A stretch of 64,000 nt of DNA, taken from contig JAVBXP010000028.1 of assembly GCA_030824495.1 (NCBI GenBank), forward strand, positions 1 to 64,000, given 5' to 3'. The notes beneath the pieces are model-generated. The model saw only the letters and a list, made by a program, of their open reading frames with translations, searched no databases and had not been told where the DNA came from. The DNA is from a bacterium (GTDB lineage: Bacteria > Pseudomonadota > Alphaproteobacteria > Caulobacterales > Caulobacteraceae). Positions 26,038 to 34,707 of the stretch are shown piece after piece. Made by a program: the position numbers and the translations under genes. Numbering within the stretch: position 1 is the stretch's first letter; every line of letters begins with the position of its first letter.

Positions 26038-27452
26038 AGCCGGTCTCCCCAGCTCGCGGAGTTGTGGCCTGGGTCTTCCGGCGCAGCGGCCAGGGCCGAA
26101 CCGGGCGCCCGCGCCCCGGCGGGAGGCGGCTCGTCGGAACCCGCCACTGGCCCCTCGGCCATCAGCCGTATGATGTAGAGAACCCCGACCGAGAAAATCA
26201 CCGCGTAGACCACCAGGAATCCCAGCAGTGAGGCCGAGACCTGGCCCGCGCCGATCGGTGACACCGCATCGGCGGTGCGCAAGACGCCGGTGACCACCCA
26301 GGGCTGGCGTCCGACCTCCGCGACAATCCACCCGGAGATCACCGCCACGAAGCCTGCCGGCCCCATGGCGACACAGGCTTGCAGGAACGGCCGGGACTGT
26401 TCAGGCGCCGCGCGCCAACACAGCCAGACCCCCCACGCGCCCAGGGCGATCATCGCGATGCCGAGGCCCACCATCACCCGGAAGGACCAGAAGACGATCG
26501 CGACCGGCGGCCGGTCTTCCGGGGCGAACGCCTTCAGGCCCTTGACCTCGGCCTTGGTCGAGCCGGCGGTGATCAGGCTGCCGACCTTGGGGATGGAGAC
26601 TTCCCACCGGTTGCTTTCGGTCGCGCGGTCGGGCCAGGCGACGATGTGGAAGGCCTGCTCGGGGCCGGTTTCCCAGAAGGCCTCAATCGCCGCCAGCTTG
26701 GCCGGCTGCAGGCGCAGGACGTCCTTGCCCGACAGGTCGCCGACCAGCAGCTGCATGGGCGCGACGATGGCCAGCATGCCGACCGCCATCCGCAGGCTCA
26801 TTTGGGACTCGGGCTCCTCGGGCCGCTTCAGCAGACGCCAGGCCGAGGCCGCCCCCACGACGAGGGCGGTGGTCAGGTAAGCAGCGAGCGTCATGTGCAT
26901 CAGCCGCGAGGCGAAGCTTGGCGAGAAGATCACCGCCATCCAGTCGGTCGCGATCAGGCCGCCCTCGGGCGTCCGTGCGAACCCGGTCGGATACTGCATC
27001 CAGCTATTGGCCGAGATGATCCAGAAAGCCGAGATCAGCGTGCCGACGGCGACCAGCACCGTGGCGGTGAAGTGAAGGCCTGGCCCGACCTTCTTCCAGC
27101 CGAAAAGCATGATCCCCAGGAAACTCGCCTCCAGAAAGAAGGCGGTCAGCACCTCGAAGGCCAGCAGCGGCCCGATGACCGGGGCGACGACCGTGGAGAA
27201 CACGCTCCAGTTGGACCCGAGCTGGTAGCTCATGACCACCCCGGTCACGACGCCCATGCCGAACGAGATCGCGAAGATCTTCACCCAGAAAAGATAGAGT
27301 GTCTTGAACACCTCGTTCCGTGTCGTCAGCCACAGCCCCTCCAGAACCGCGAGGTAACTGGCCAGACCAATGGTGAAACTGGGAAAGATGATGTGGAAGG
27401 CGATAGTGAACGCGAACTGCAGTCGCGACAGCATCAAGGCGTCGACGTCCAT
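26034..27452 (-). CDS. cydA: Cytochrome bd-type (cyanide-insensitive) quinol oxidase subunit I
   Basis: Haem-bearing subunit of 472 residues. It starts MDVDALMLSRLQFAFTIAFHIIFPSFTIG, where His20 matches the axial haem ligand near the start of CydA. The second conserved region is LMHMTLAAYLTTALVVGAASAWRLL (haem b558 His), and GRQPWVVTGVLRTADAVSP marks the C-terminal quinol-side segment. The protein is shorter than E. coli CydA (522) and its quinol-loop region is compact, and the operon has a DUF2474 gene; both point to the CIO (cyanide-insensitive) subtype. I chose the ATG at 27452 over a TTG ten codons upstream. It is divergent from bfd, with a Fur-like palindrome in the shared gap. Confidence 0.95.
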   Translation of the reverse strand: MDVDALMLSRLQFAFTIAFHIIFPSFTIGLASYLAVLEGLWLTTRNEVFKTLYLFWVKIFAISFGMGVVTGVVMSYQLGSNWSVFSTVVAPVIGPLLAFEVLTAFFLEASFLGIMLFGWKKVGPGLHFTATVLVAVGTLISAFWIISANSWMQYPTGFARTPEGGLIATDWMAVIFSPSFASRLMHMTLAAYLTTALVVGAASAWRLLKRPEEPESQMSLRMAVGMLAIVAPMQLLVGDLSGKDVLRLQPAKLAAIEAFWETGPEQAFHIVAWPDRATESNRWEVSIPKVGSLITAGSTKAEVKGLKAFAPEDRPPVAIVFWSFRVMVGLGIAMIALGAWGVWLCWRAAPEQSRPFLQACVAMGPAGFVAVISGWIVAEVGRQPWVVTGVLRTADAVSPIGAGQVSASLLGFLVVYAVIFSVGVLYIIRLMAEGPVAGSDEPPPAGARAPGSALAAAPEDPGHNSASWGDRL

Positions 27453-27579
27453 GACGTTCGGTCCCCAGCTCTGAAACTGCAATCGCCGTTGACTGCGGTT
27501 GTCACCACTTCATGCCGAACAACGTACCGGACCAAGCTCCGCGCCTGCGACAAACTGACGCATAATGTCGGGCTACAAC

Positions 27580-27596
27580 TTGCAAATGATTTGCAA
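27580..27596. promoter_or_regulatory. Fur-like operator between cydA and bfd
   Basis: Perfect 17-bp palindrome TTGCAAATGATTTGCAA with one central base. Its AATGAT core matches the centre of Fur boxes, and it lies 49 bp before the bfd start, a fitting place for iron control of bfd-bfr and possibly the bd oxidase. The regulator is inferred. Confidence 0.6.
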
Positions 27597-27644
27597 CGGC
27601 GTTCGCAGTTGCTAAATAGGAGTCCTGATCGGGAGAAGTCCGTC

Positions 27645-27830
27645 TTGTACGTTTGTAACTGTAACGGGATCCGGGAGCGCGAAGTCCGCGCCGCCATCGA
27701 CGCCGGCGCCAGCCGCCCGGCCGAGGTCTTCCGCGCATGCGGTTCGCAAGCTCAATGCGCCCGTTGCGTCTGCGACATGCGCAAGATGATCAGCGAGCAG
27801 GATCAAGCTCTTCGCTTCGCCGCCGAATAG
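27645..27830 (+). CDS. bfd: Bacterioferritin-associated ferredoxin
   Basis: A 61-residue [2Fe-2S] protein. The four cysteine ligands are in YVCNCNG at the N-terminus and CGSQAQCARCVCDM later, the Bfd pattern. Bfd donates electrons to bacterioferritin so that stored ferric iron is released as ferrous iron. I take the TTG at 27645 as the start, since the protein must begin at or just before YVCNCNG and GGGAGAAG lies seven bases upstream. It is 133 bp before bfr on the same strand, the usual arrangement. Confidence 0.9.
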   Translation: MYVCNCNGIREREVRAAIDAGASRPAEVFRACGSQAQCARCVCDMRKMISEQDQALRFAAE

Positions 27831-27856
27831 GGCGTTTCACCAGGAACGCCGAACTA

Positions 27857-27872
27857 TTCGCAAGCTTGCGAA
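27857..27872. promoter_or_regulatory. 16-bp palindrome between bfd and bfr
   Basis: Perfect palindrome TTCGCAAGCTTGCGAA, with no T-run, about 90 bp before the bfr start. Its half-sites TTCGCAA/TTGCGAA resemble the iron operator upstream of bfd but in opposite order. It may be an operator for a separate bfr promoter. Confidence 0.45.
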
Positions 27873-27963
27873 CGAAACGCGGAATCACTTGCAAACATAG
27901 GCTTTGACTCGTCTCGCCCCGAGTAAGAGTTTGCCCCTCGAAAACGGATTCGAGGAGGTTCCC

Positions 27964-28455
27964 ATGCAAGGCGACAAAGCCATCATTCGGCGTTTGAACG
28001 CTGTGCTCACCAATGAGCTCACTGCGGTGAACCAGTATTTCCTGCACGCCCGCATGTACGAAAACTGGGGTTTCACCCGGCTCGCCAAGATCACCTATGA
28101 CGAGTCCATCGGCGAGATGAAGCACGCCGACAAGCTCATCAAGCGCATCCTCTTCCTTGATGGCCTGCCCAACCTGCAGGACCTGCATAAGCTGAAGATC
28201 GGCGAGAACGTGCCCGAGTGCATGACCTCCGACCTGTCGGTCGAGGTCAGCGGCCGGGTCGATCAAATTGCCGGGATCAAGGAGTGCGAGGCGGTTGAAG
28301 ACTACGTCACCCGCCAAATCCTGCGCGAAATCCTCACCGACACCGAGGAGCACATCGATTTCCTGGAGACGCAACTGTCGCTGGTGAAGTCGCTCGGCGA
28401 GCAGAACTACCTGCAGAGCGCGCTCGGCGAACTCGAAGGCGCTGGCGGCCACTAG
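27964..28455 (+). CDS. bfr: Bacterioferritin
   Basis: A 163-residue four-helix ferritin that assembles into a 24-subunit iron-storage shell. Visible ligands are Glu18 (TNELTA), Glu51 and His54 (GEMKHAD), Glu94 and His130; Met52 in GEMKH is the haem-ligand methionine, so the subunit should bind haem. In the C-terminal ExxH motif the residue that aligns with the conserved Glu127 is Thr (DTEEHID), which may weaken one iron of the ferroxidase centre. The ATG at 27964 has GAGGAGG just upstream. It sits with bfd as an iron-storage pair. Confidence 0.95.
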   Translation: MQGDKAIIRRLNAVLTNELTAVNQYFLHARMYENWGFTRLAKITYDESIGEMKHADKLIKRILFLDGLPNLQDLHKLKIGENVPECMTSDLSVEVSGRVDQIAGIKECEAVEDYVTRQILREILTDTEEHIDFLETQLSLVKSLGEQNYLQSALGELEGAGGH

Positions 28456-28476
28456 GGGCGGTCAACCGCCTCACTG

Positions 28477-28519
28477 ATCGTCATGGCCGGGCGAAGTCCC
28501 GGCCATCCATAGACTCCGT
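28477..28519. repeat. REP-like palindrome downstream of GIY-YIG copy 2
   Basis: GATCGTCATGGCCGGG ... CCCGGCCATCCATAGACTCCG hairpin with a loop of about three bases. It is almost identical, and in the same orientation, to the unit at 28921-28964, so the GIY-YIG gene lies between directly repeated units. It probably also terminates bfr. Confidence 0.75.
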
Positions 28520-28818
28520 CAGAGCAGGCCGGGAAACAGGTCGTCCCAGTGCGGATTGTCTTGCTCAATCAATGCGATCTTCCAGTCGCGCTTGTACTTC
28601 TTCAGCCGCTTCTCCCAACGGATGGCCTCAACCACCGTGAAGCAGCGTCGAAACCAGACCAGACGTGTCACGCCGTAGCGGCCGGTGAATCCCGGCGTCG
28701 CGCTCTCGCGGTGCTCATGTATGCGTCGGAGTAAGTTCGCGGTCACACCGACGTAGAGCGTGCCGTGTTTGCCGCTCGCCAGAATGTAGACCGCGTTGTT
28801 GGCATGCACGGGATCCAT
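28519..28818 (-). CDS. GIY-YIG nuclease-domain protein (UPF0213 type), copy 2
   Basis: A 99-residue single-domain GIY-YIG protein: AVYILASGKHGTLYVGVTANLLRRIHEHRE then GYT-like TRYGVTRLVWF and EAIRWEKRLKKYKRDWKIALIEQDNPHWDDLFP. It is clearly a paralogue of the copy at 19.6 kb. The ATG at 28818 is used; an open frame extends 46 codons further, but it runs through palindromic repeat DNA and has no recognisable protein. Function unknown. Confidence 0.8.
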   Translation of the reverse strand: MDPVHANNAVYILASGKHGTLYVGVTANLLRRIHEHRESATPGFTGRYGVTRLVWFRRCFTVVEAIRWEKRLKKYKRDWKIALIEQDNPHWDDLFPGLL

Positions 28819-28831
28819 GGCCAAGCTTGGT

Positions 28832-28964
28832 GCGTATGGATGGCCGGGACAAGAGCCCGGCCATGACGAACTGGTGGGGTCTACGCATGCCCCCATCCGC
28901 GATTGGTCACTCCCCCCACGGATCGTCATGGCCGGGCTCTTGTCCCGGCCATCCATAGACTCCG
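28832..28964. repeat. Pair of inverted REP-like palindromes upstream of GIY-YIG copy 2
   Basis: Two hairpins: GTATGGATGGCCGGG ... CCCGGCCATGACGAAC (28834-28872) and GATCGTCATGGCCGGG ... CCCGGCCATCCATAGAC (28921-28960). They are inverted copies of each other, separated by about 50 bp. Confidence 0.75.
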
Positions 28965-29101
28965 CATCTTGGGGTAGAGGCTACCCACCGTCGGCCGGAA
29001 CAAGAGCTTCGGCGCCAACGGACGCCGTCCCCGACGAACCGCTTCCAGATTTCCCCGAAATCCCGCTAGGCTCTTCCCAACGATAAGAGGCGGGGGATGG
29101 A

Positions 29102-30757
29102 ATGGCCGAGGCGGTGGCGGGCGACAGCGTCGTCGAGAAGACGAACCACCGGTTGGTGATCGGCGCGGCGTCTGCCGGCACGGTCTTCGAGTGGTACGAT
29201 TTCTATCTCTACGGCTCGCTGGCCGGCTTCATCACTCAGCACTTCTTTTCCGGGGTCAACGAGACCACCGGCTACATCTTCGCCCTGCTGGCCTTCGCGG
29301 CCGGCTTTGCGGTGCGACCGTTCGGGGCGCTGGTGTTCGGGCGGCTGGGCGACCTCTGGGGCCGCAAGAACACCTTCCTGGTCACCATGCTGCTGATGGG
29401 GCTCTCGACCTTCGCGGTCGGCTTGCTGCCGGGCTACGACCAGATCGGCGTCCTCGCCCCCATCCTCCTGATCGTCATGCGCCTGATCCAGGGCCTGGCC
29501 CTCGGGGGTGAGTATGGCGGCGCGGCGACCTATGTCGCCGAGCATGCCCCGCCCGGTAAGCGCGGCCTCTATACAAGCTGGATCCAGACCACCGCGACTC
29601 TCGGGCTGTTCCTCAGCCTGTTGGTGATCCTGGCGGTGCGCTCGATGACCGGCGAGGAAGTGTTCAAGGCCTGGGCCTGGCGCATCCCGTTCCTGGTTTC
29701 GGCGGTGCTGCTTGGCGTCTCGCTATGGATCCGCCTGAAGCTGAACGAGAGCCCGGTCTTCCAGAAGATGGTCGACGAGGGGACCACCTCGAAGAAGCCG
29801 CTGACCGAATCCTTCGCCAAGTGGCCCAATCTGAAGATCGTACTGCTGGCGCTGGTCGGGCTGACCGCCGGCCAGGCGGTCGTCTGGTACACTGGCCAGT
29901 TCTACGCCCTGTTCTTCCTGGAGAAGACGCTGAAGGTCGATGGGGCGCTGACCAACACCCTGGTCGCCTGCGCCCTGATCCTCGGCACTCCGTTCTTCGT
30001 GGTGTTCGGCTGGCTGTCTGACAAGATCGGCCGCAAACCGATCATCCTGGTCGGCTGCCTGCTAGCCGCCTTGACCTACTTCCCGATCTTCAAAGCGCTC
30101 ACCGCCGCGGCCAACCCGGCGCTGGCGGCCGCCTCGGCCAGCGCTCCGGTGCGGGTGATCGCCGATCCCGCCGACTGTTCGTTCCAGTTCGATCCGGTCG
30201 GCAAGACCGCTTTCTCCACCTCCTGCGACGTCGCCAAGGCCGCCCTGGCCAGCGCCGGCGTCACCTATGAAAACGTCGCCGCCCCGACCGGAAGCGTCGC
30301 CGTCGTCAAGATCGGGGAGGTGCAGGTCCCGAGCTTCCGCGGCGAAGCCCTGCCAAAGGCCGAGTTCACGGCGAAGAAAGCCGACTGGACGAAGGGCTTG
30401 TCCGCCGCCTTGCATCAGGCGGGCTACCCGGCCAAGGCCGACCCTGACCAGATGCACAAGCCGGCTGTGGTCGGCCTGCTATTCCTGCTGATGCTGTATG
30501 TGACCATGGTCTACGGCCCGGTCGCCGCGGCCCTGGTCGAGATGTTCCCGGCGAGGATCCGCTACACCTCGATGTCGTTGCCCTATCACATCGGCAACGG
30601 CTGGTTCGGCGGCTTCCTGCCCACCACGGCGTTCGCCATGGTGGCGGCGACAGGCAACATCTATTTCGGGCTCTGGTACCCGATCGTGGTGGCGGCGGTG
30701 ACCGTGGTGATCGGCGGACTGTTCGTGCGCGAGATGCGCGGGGCCAACGTGGACTAG
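29102..30757 (+). CDS. MFS transporter, metabolite:H+ symporter (MHS) type, with extra loop
   Basis: A 551-residue major facilitator protein of the MHS group (ProP, ShiA, KgtP relatives). The amino end AGTVFEWYDFYLYGSLAG and the loop FGRLGDLWGRKNTFL, with a second copy GWLSDKIGRKPIILVG, are diagnostic. Compared with usual members of about 440 residues, it has about 110 extra residues (roughly 335-450) in a soluble stretch between two helices of the C-terminal half, with two cysteines (DCSFQF, SCDVAK) and a region of TonB-like spacing. The substrate (dicarboxylate, shikimate, osmolyte or other) cannot be told. The start has GGCGGGGG upstream. Confidence 0.85.
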   Translation: MAEAVAGDSVVEKTNHRLVIGAASAGTVFEWYDFYLYGSLAGFITQHFFSGVNETTGYIFALLAFAAGFAVRPFGALVFGRLGDLWGRKNTFLVTMLLMGLSTFAVGLLPGYDQIGVLAPILLIVMRLIQGLALGGEYGGAATYVAEHAPPGKRGLYTSWIQTTATLGLFLSLLVILAVRSMTGEEVFKAWAWRIPFLVSAVLLGVSLWIRLKLNESPVFQKMVDEGTTSKKPLTESFAKWPNLKIVLLALVGLTAGQAVVWYTGQFYALFFLEKTLKVDGALTNTLVACALILGTPFFVVFGWLSDKIGRKPIILVGCLLAALTYFPIFKALTAAANPALAAASASAPVRVIADPADCSFQFDPVGKTAFSTSCDVAKAALASAGVTYENVAAPTGSVAVVKIGEVQVPSFRGEALPKAEFTAKKADWTKGLSAALHQAGYPAKADPDQMHKPAVVGLLFLLMLYVTMVYGPVAAALVEMFPARIRYTSMSLPYHIGNGWFGGFLPTTAFAMVAATGNIYFGLWYPIVVAAVTVVIGGLFVREMRGANVD

Positions 30758-31011
30758 GGCTTACGGCGCGGCGGGTGGTTCACATCGTAGGGTTCGTCAT
30801 AGCCCCGGCGCGATGAGTAGAAAGCCAGCCACATCAGGCCGCCGGTCAACGCGCCGACCACCACCAGCCCGCCAATGACGTACAGCAACACCGGCGAAAG
30901 GGCGCCCCAGCCGCCCCCGATCCTGGAACCGGCATAGAACGTCCAGCCGGCCAGTCCCGCCAGGGCGGCGACGCACACGAGGGAGGCCAGCACGGTGAGG
31001 CCGTTCTTCAT
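30754..31011 (-). CDS. Small two-helix membrane protein
   Basis: An 85-residue hypothetical protein with two hydrophobic helices (residues 5-27 and 39-62) and a basic tail RRGYDEPYDVNHPPRRKP. No family recognised. Its 3' end overlaps the convergent MHS transporter by four bases. It starts at ATG and is separated from fba by a terminator. Confidence 0.65.
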   Translation of the reverse strand: MKNGLTVLASLVCVAALAGLAGWTFYAGSRIGGGWGALSPVLLYVIGGLVVVGALTGGLMWLAFYSSRRGYDEPYDVNHPPRRKP

Positions 31012-31054
31012 GGCCTAGGAAGCTGCGAGGGGCGCGAGTAGTTCCGCCATGCAG

Positions 31055-31084
31055 AAAGCCGCCGCCCTTGCGGGCGACGGCTTT
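31055..31084. terminator. Hairpin terminator after fba
   Basis: AAAGCCGCCGCCC ... GGGCGACGGCTTT, 13-bp arms with one mismatch. It lies 25 bp past the fba stop. Confidence 0.65.
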
Positions 31085-31109
31085 GCTTTAGTTCGATGCG
31101 TGGCGACGA

Positions 31110-32195
31110 CTATTCGGCCGCTTGGCGCGAGAGGTCGATCTTCGGGGCCAGCTCGCCCGAGGCGTAGCGCTTGGCCATTTCAGACAGCGGGATCGCCTTG
31201 ATCTTGTGAGCCTGGCCGGCCGTGCCGAACTCCTCGAAGCGCTGGACGCAGATGGCGCGCATGGCTTCCTTGGCGGGCTTCAGGTAGCCGCGCGGATCGA
31301 ACTCGCCCGGCTTCTCGACGAAGACCTTCCGGATCGCCGCGGTGATGGCCATGCGGTTGTCGGTGTCGATGTTGATCTTGCGCACGCCGTGCTTGATGCC
31401 GCGCTGGATCTCTTCGACCGGCACGCCCCAGGTCTGGGGCATCTCGCCGCCGTACTTGTTGATCAGGTCCTGCAGGTCCTGCGGCACCGAGGAGGAGCCG
31501 TGCATCACAAGGTGGGTGTTGGGCAGGCGGCGGTGGATTTCCTCGATCACGTTCATGGCCAGGACGTCGCCGTCCGGCTTGCGCGTGAACTTGTAGGCGC
31601 CGTGGCTGGTGCCCATGGCGATGGCCAGGGCGTCGACCTGGGTGGCTTTCACGAAGTCGACGGCCTGGTCGGGATCGGTCAGCAGTTGGTCGTGGCCGAG
31701 TTTACCCTCGAAGCCGTGGCCGTCTTCCTTCTCGCCCATGCCGGTCTCGAGGCTGCCCAGCACGCCGAGCTCGCCCTCGACCGAAGCGCCGACCCAGTGA
31801 GCCATGTCCACGACGCTGCGTGTGACGCGGACGTTGTAGTCATAGTCGGCCGGGGTCTTGGCGTCGGCCATCAGCGAGCCGTCCATCATCACCGAGGTGA
31901 AGCCGTACTGGATCGCCGTCGCACAGGTGGCTTCGTTGTTGCCGTGGTCCTGGTGCATGCAGATCGGGATGTGCGGATAGAGCTCGGCCATCGCGTCGAT
32001 CAGGTGCTTCAGCACGATGTCGTTGGCGTAGGAGCGGGCGCCGCGGGAAGCCTGCATGATCACCGGCGAGTCGGTGGCCTCAGCCGCCTCCATGATCGCC
32101 AGCGCCTGTTCCATGTTGTTGATATTGAACGCCGGGACCGCGTAGCCCTGCTCGGCCGCGTGATCCAGAAGTTGTCTCAAGGTAACCCGGGCCAT
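31110..32195 (-). CDS. fba: Class II fructose-bisphosphate aldolase
   Basis: A 361-residue zinc aldolase that reversibly splits fructose-1,6-bisphosphate. The zinc site and substrate loops are visible in [43 protein letters not shown] and [11 protein letters not shown]. It belongs to the CbbA-like branch of about 350-360 residues. It is the last gene of gap-pgk-fba on the minus strand, 21 bp after pgk, and serves glycolysis, gluconeogenesis and the pentose pathway. Confidence 0.95.
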   Translation of the reverse strand: MARVTLRQLLDHAAEQGYAVPAFNINNMEQALAIMEAAEATDSPVIMQASRGARSYANDIVLKHLIDAMAELYPHIPICMHQDHGNNEATCATAIQYGFTSVMMDGSLMADAKTPADYDYNVRVTRSVVDMAHWVGASVEGELGVLGSLETGMGEKEDGHGFEGKLGHDQLLTDPDQAVDFVKATQVDALAIAMGTSHGAYKFTRKPDGDVLAMNVIEEIHRRLPNTHLVMHGSSSVPQDLQDLINKYGGEMPQTWGVPVEEIQRGIKHGVRKINIDTDNRMAITAAIRKVFVEKPGEFDPRGYLKPAKEAMRAICVQRFEEFGTAGQAHKIKAIPLSEMAKRYASGELAPKIDLSRQAAE

Positions 32196-32216
32196 GCCCT
32201 GCCCTCCGTAAATCAG

Positions 32217-33407
32217 TTAACTGGCAAGCGCCGCCACGCCGGGCAGCTCCTTGCCTTCCATCCATTCAAGAAACGCGCCGCCCGCCGTGGAGACGAACGT
32301 GAAATCGTCGGCGCAGCCTGCCGCGTTGAGGGCGGCGACTGTATCACCCCCGCCGGCGACGGCCACCAGCTTGCCTTCCTTGGCCAATTGCGCGGCGTAG
32401 CGCGCGGCGGCCATGGTGCCCTTGTCGAAGGGCGGGATCTCGAACACGCCAAGCGGGCCGTTCCAGATCAGGGTCTTGGAGTTGGCCATGGCGCGGCACA
32501 GACGCTCAACGCTCTCCGGGCCGGCGTCCAGGATCCGCTCGTCCTCATCGACCTCGCCCAGGCCGCGCACGCGGGCCGCAGCGCCGGGCGCCATCTTCTC
32601 GGCCACCACGATGTCGACCGGCAGGAAGAGCTTGCAGTTGTTCTGACCGGCCAATCGAATGATGTCGCGTGCGGTTTCGGCCAGGTCTTTCTCGCAATAG
32701 GACGCCCCGACGTCGTGGCCTTGGGCGTAGAGGAAGGTGTTGGCCATGCCGCCGCCGATGGCCAGCTTGTCCAGCTTGGTCACCAGATTGCGCAGCAGGT
32801 CGAGCTTGCTCGACACCTTTGAGCCCCCGACGATGCCCATCACCGGGCGCTCGGGATTGCCCAGCGCCTTGTCGAGCGCGGTCAGCTCCAGCCGCATCTG
32901 TTCGCCCGCATAGGCCGGCAGCAGGTGGGCCAGGCCTTCGGTCGAGGCGTGAGCGCGGTGCGCGGCCGAGAAGGCGTCATTCACATAGAGATCGCCGTTG
33001 GCGGCCAGGGCCTTGGCGAAGTCCGGGTCGTTCTTTTCCTCGCCCGCATGGAAGCGGACGTTTTCGAGCAGCAGCACGTCGCCCGGCTTCAGGGCGGCGA
33101 CAGCGTCCGCGGCCACCGGCCCTACGCAATCATTGGCGAAGCCGACCGGCGAGCCCAGCACCTTGGCCAGGGCGGCGGCTATGGGCGCCAGGCTCATCTC
33201 CGGCACGCGCTTGCCCTTGGGGCGGTCGAAGTGCGCCAGAAGGATCACCGTCGCGCCGCCGGCGCGCAGCTTCTCGATGGTCGGCACGGCGGCGCGCAGA
33301 CGCGTGTCGTCCGAGACTTCGCCATCGTGCATCGGGACGTTGAGGTCGACGCGGACGAGGGCGCGTTTGCCGGCCAGGTCAGCGTCGTCGAGGGTCTTGA
33401 AGGTCAT
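32217..33407 (-). CDS. pgk: Phosphoglycerate kinase
   Basis: A 396-residue two-domain kinase that transfers phosphate between 1,3-bisphosphoglycerate and ADP. Typical segments are [26 protein letters not shown] (substrate Asp and Arg), [18 protein letters not shown] and the C-terminal hinge [13 protein letters not shown] with [13 protein letters not shown]. Length is normal. It is between gap (102 bp upstream, with a terminator-like hairpin) and fba. Confidence 0.96.
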   Translation of the reverse strand: MTFKTLDDADLAGKRALVRVDLNVPMHDGEVSDDTRLRAAVPTIEKLRAGGATVILLAHFDRPKGKRVPEMSLAPIAAALAKVLGSPVGFANDCVGPVAADAVAALKPGDVLLLENVRFHAGEEKNDPDFAKALAANGDLYVNDAFSAAHRAHASTEGLAHLLPAYAGEQMRLELTALDKALGNPERPVMGIVGGSKVSSKLDLLRNLVTKLDKLAIGGGMANTFLYAQGHDVGASYCEKDLAETARDIIRLAGQNNCKLFLPVDIVVAEKMAPGAAARVRGLGEVDEDERILDAGPESVERLCRAMANSKTLIWNGPLGVFEIPPFDKGTMAAARYAAQLAKEGKLVAVAGGGDTVAALNAAGCADDFTFVSTAGGAFLEWMEGKELPGVAALAS

Positions 33408-33475
33408 GCGATAGGCTCCGGCCGCCCAGGGGTGAAGGTCTATCCCCGGGGGCCAGTTGGATCCGAAAAACGAAA

Positions 33476-33500
33476 CGGGCGCCGTCTCTCGAGGCGCCCG
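33476..33500 (-). terminator. Terminator/attenuator between gap and pgk
   Basis: On the minus strand CGGGCGCC ... GGCGCCCG is followed by TTTCGTTTTT, a good intrinsic terminator 9 bp after the gap stop. It should reduce read-through into pgk-fba, which may have their own promoter. Confidence 0.75.
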
Positions 33501-33509
33501 TCCCAGGGT

Positions 33510-34520
33510 TTAGATCAGTTTGGCCATGGCGAGGGCGGTGTCGCTCATGCGGGTCGAGAAGCCCCACTCATTGTCGTACCAGCTCAGCACGCGGCCGAGG
33601 CCGCCGTCGATCACTTGGGTCTGGGCTAGAGCCACGGTCGAGGAGGCCGGAGCATGGTTGAAGTCGATCGACACCAGCGGCTCGTCGCTGACGTCCAGGA
33701 TTCCCTTCAGCGGGCCGCTGGTCGCCGCGGCGATCAGGGCGGCGTTGATCTCTTCCTTGGTCAGGGTGCGGCCGGGCACCCAGGTCAGGTCCACAACCGA
33801 AACGTTCGGGGTGGGCACCCGGATCGAGGAGCCGTCCAACTTGCCCTGCAGTTCCGGCATCACCAGACCCAGAGCCTTGGCTGCGCCGGTCGAGGTCGGG
33901 ATCATCGACATGGCCGCGGCGCGGGCGCGGTAGAGGTCGGAGTGCATGGTGTCCAGGGTCGGCTGGTCACCAGTGTAGGAGTGGATCGTGGTCATGTAGC
34001 CACGCTCGATGCCGGCCAGCTCGTGCAGGACCTTGGCCACCGGAGCCAGGCAGTTGGTGGTGCATGAGGCGTTGGAGACGATCAGGTCTTCGGCGGTCAG
34101 GGTCTGGTGGTTCACGCCGTAGACGATGGTCTTGTCGGCGTCGCCGGACGGGCCGGAGATCAGCACGCGCTTGGCGCCGGCTTCCAGGTGAGCCTTGGCC
34201 TTGTCGCGGGCGGTGAAGATGCCGGTGCATTCCAGGGCGATATCGACGCCCAGTTCCTTGTGAGGCAGTTCCGCCGGATTGCGGACCGCCGTCACCTTGA
34301 TCTTGCCGCGGCCCACGTCGATGGTGTCGCCGTCAACGACGACCTTGCCCGGGAAGCGGCCGTGGACGCTGTCGTAGCGCAGCAGGTGGGCGTTGGTCTC
34401 GACCGGGCCCAGGTCGTTGATCGCGACGACCTCGATATCTTGTCGCGCATGCTCGACGATCGAACGCAGGACCAACCTGCCGATACGGCCGAAACCATTG
34501 ATGGCGACGCGAACGGTCAT
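33510..34520 (-). CDS. gap: Glyceraldehyde-3-phosphate dehydrogenase, type I
   Basis: A 336-residue NAD-dependent dehydrogenase that interconverts glyceraldehyde-3-phosphate and 1,3-bisphosphoglycerate. The NAD-binding start is [18 protein letters not shown]; the active cysteine is in [17 protein letters not shown], with His in the [11 protein letters not shown] segment. Asp/Asn region AINDLGPV suggests NAD preference. The ATG has CAGGAG upstream. A promoter-like TTGACT lies about 60 bp before the gene. Confidence 0.96.
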   Translation of the reverse strand: MTVRVAINGFGRIGRLVLRSIVEHARQDIEVVAINDLGPVETNAHLLRYDSVHGRFPGKVVVDGDTIDVGRGKIKVTAVRNPAELPHKELGVDIALECTGIFTARDKAKAHLEAGAKRVLISGPSGDADKTIVYGVNHQTLTAEDLIVSNASCTTNCLAPVAKVLHELAGIERGYMTTIHSYTGDQPTLDTMHSDLYRARAAAMSMIPTSTGAAKALGLVMPELQGKLDGSSIRVPTPNVSVVDLTWVPGRTLTKEEINAALIAAATSGPLKGILDVSDEPLVSIDFNHAPASSTVALAQTQVIDGGLGRVLSWYDNEWGFSTRMSDTALAMAKLI

Positions 34521-34571
34521 CGAGAAACTCCTGAGCCAATTGATTTGGGTCGGTTTCTTGAGGTCAGGGCA

Positions 34572-34583
34572 CGGGGAGTCAAG
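34572..34583 (-). promoter_or_regulatory. Candidate -35 promoter element for gap
   Basis: On the minus strand CTTGACTCCCCG lies 50-60 bp upstream of the start. The same 12 bases stand upstream of groES (44851-44862). A good -10 was not identified. Confidence 0.4.
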
Positions 34584-34707
34584 CCCTAGGCGGCTTTCTG
34601 GGCGTTTCAGGCGCCGAACTGGCGCAATCTGTGGGAACGGGATCGCGCCTTGAACGCTCCCTCGAACGCCGGGATTTTATCGCGCCCGGCCCATCGGGAC
34701 CAACGGC

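Noticed and set aside
27483-27560. FNR/FixK-type box before cydA
   Set aside because: TTGAC-like and GTCA-like pieces exist, but no TTGAT-N4-ATCAA arrangement with correct spacing was found.
28819-28956. 46-codon N-terminal extension of GIY-YIG copy 2
   Set aside because: It reads through palindromic repeat DNA; the conserved domain begins after the ATG at 28818.
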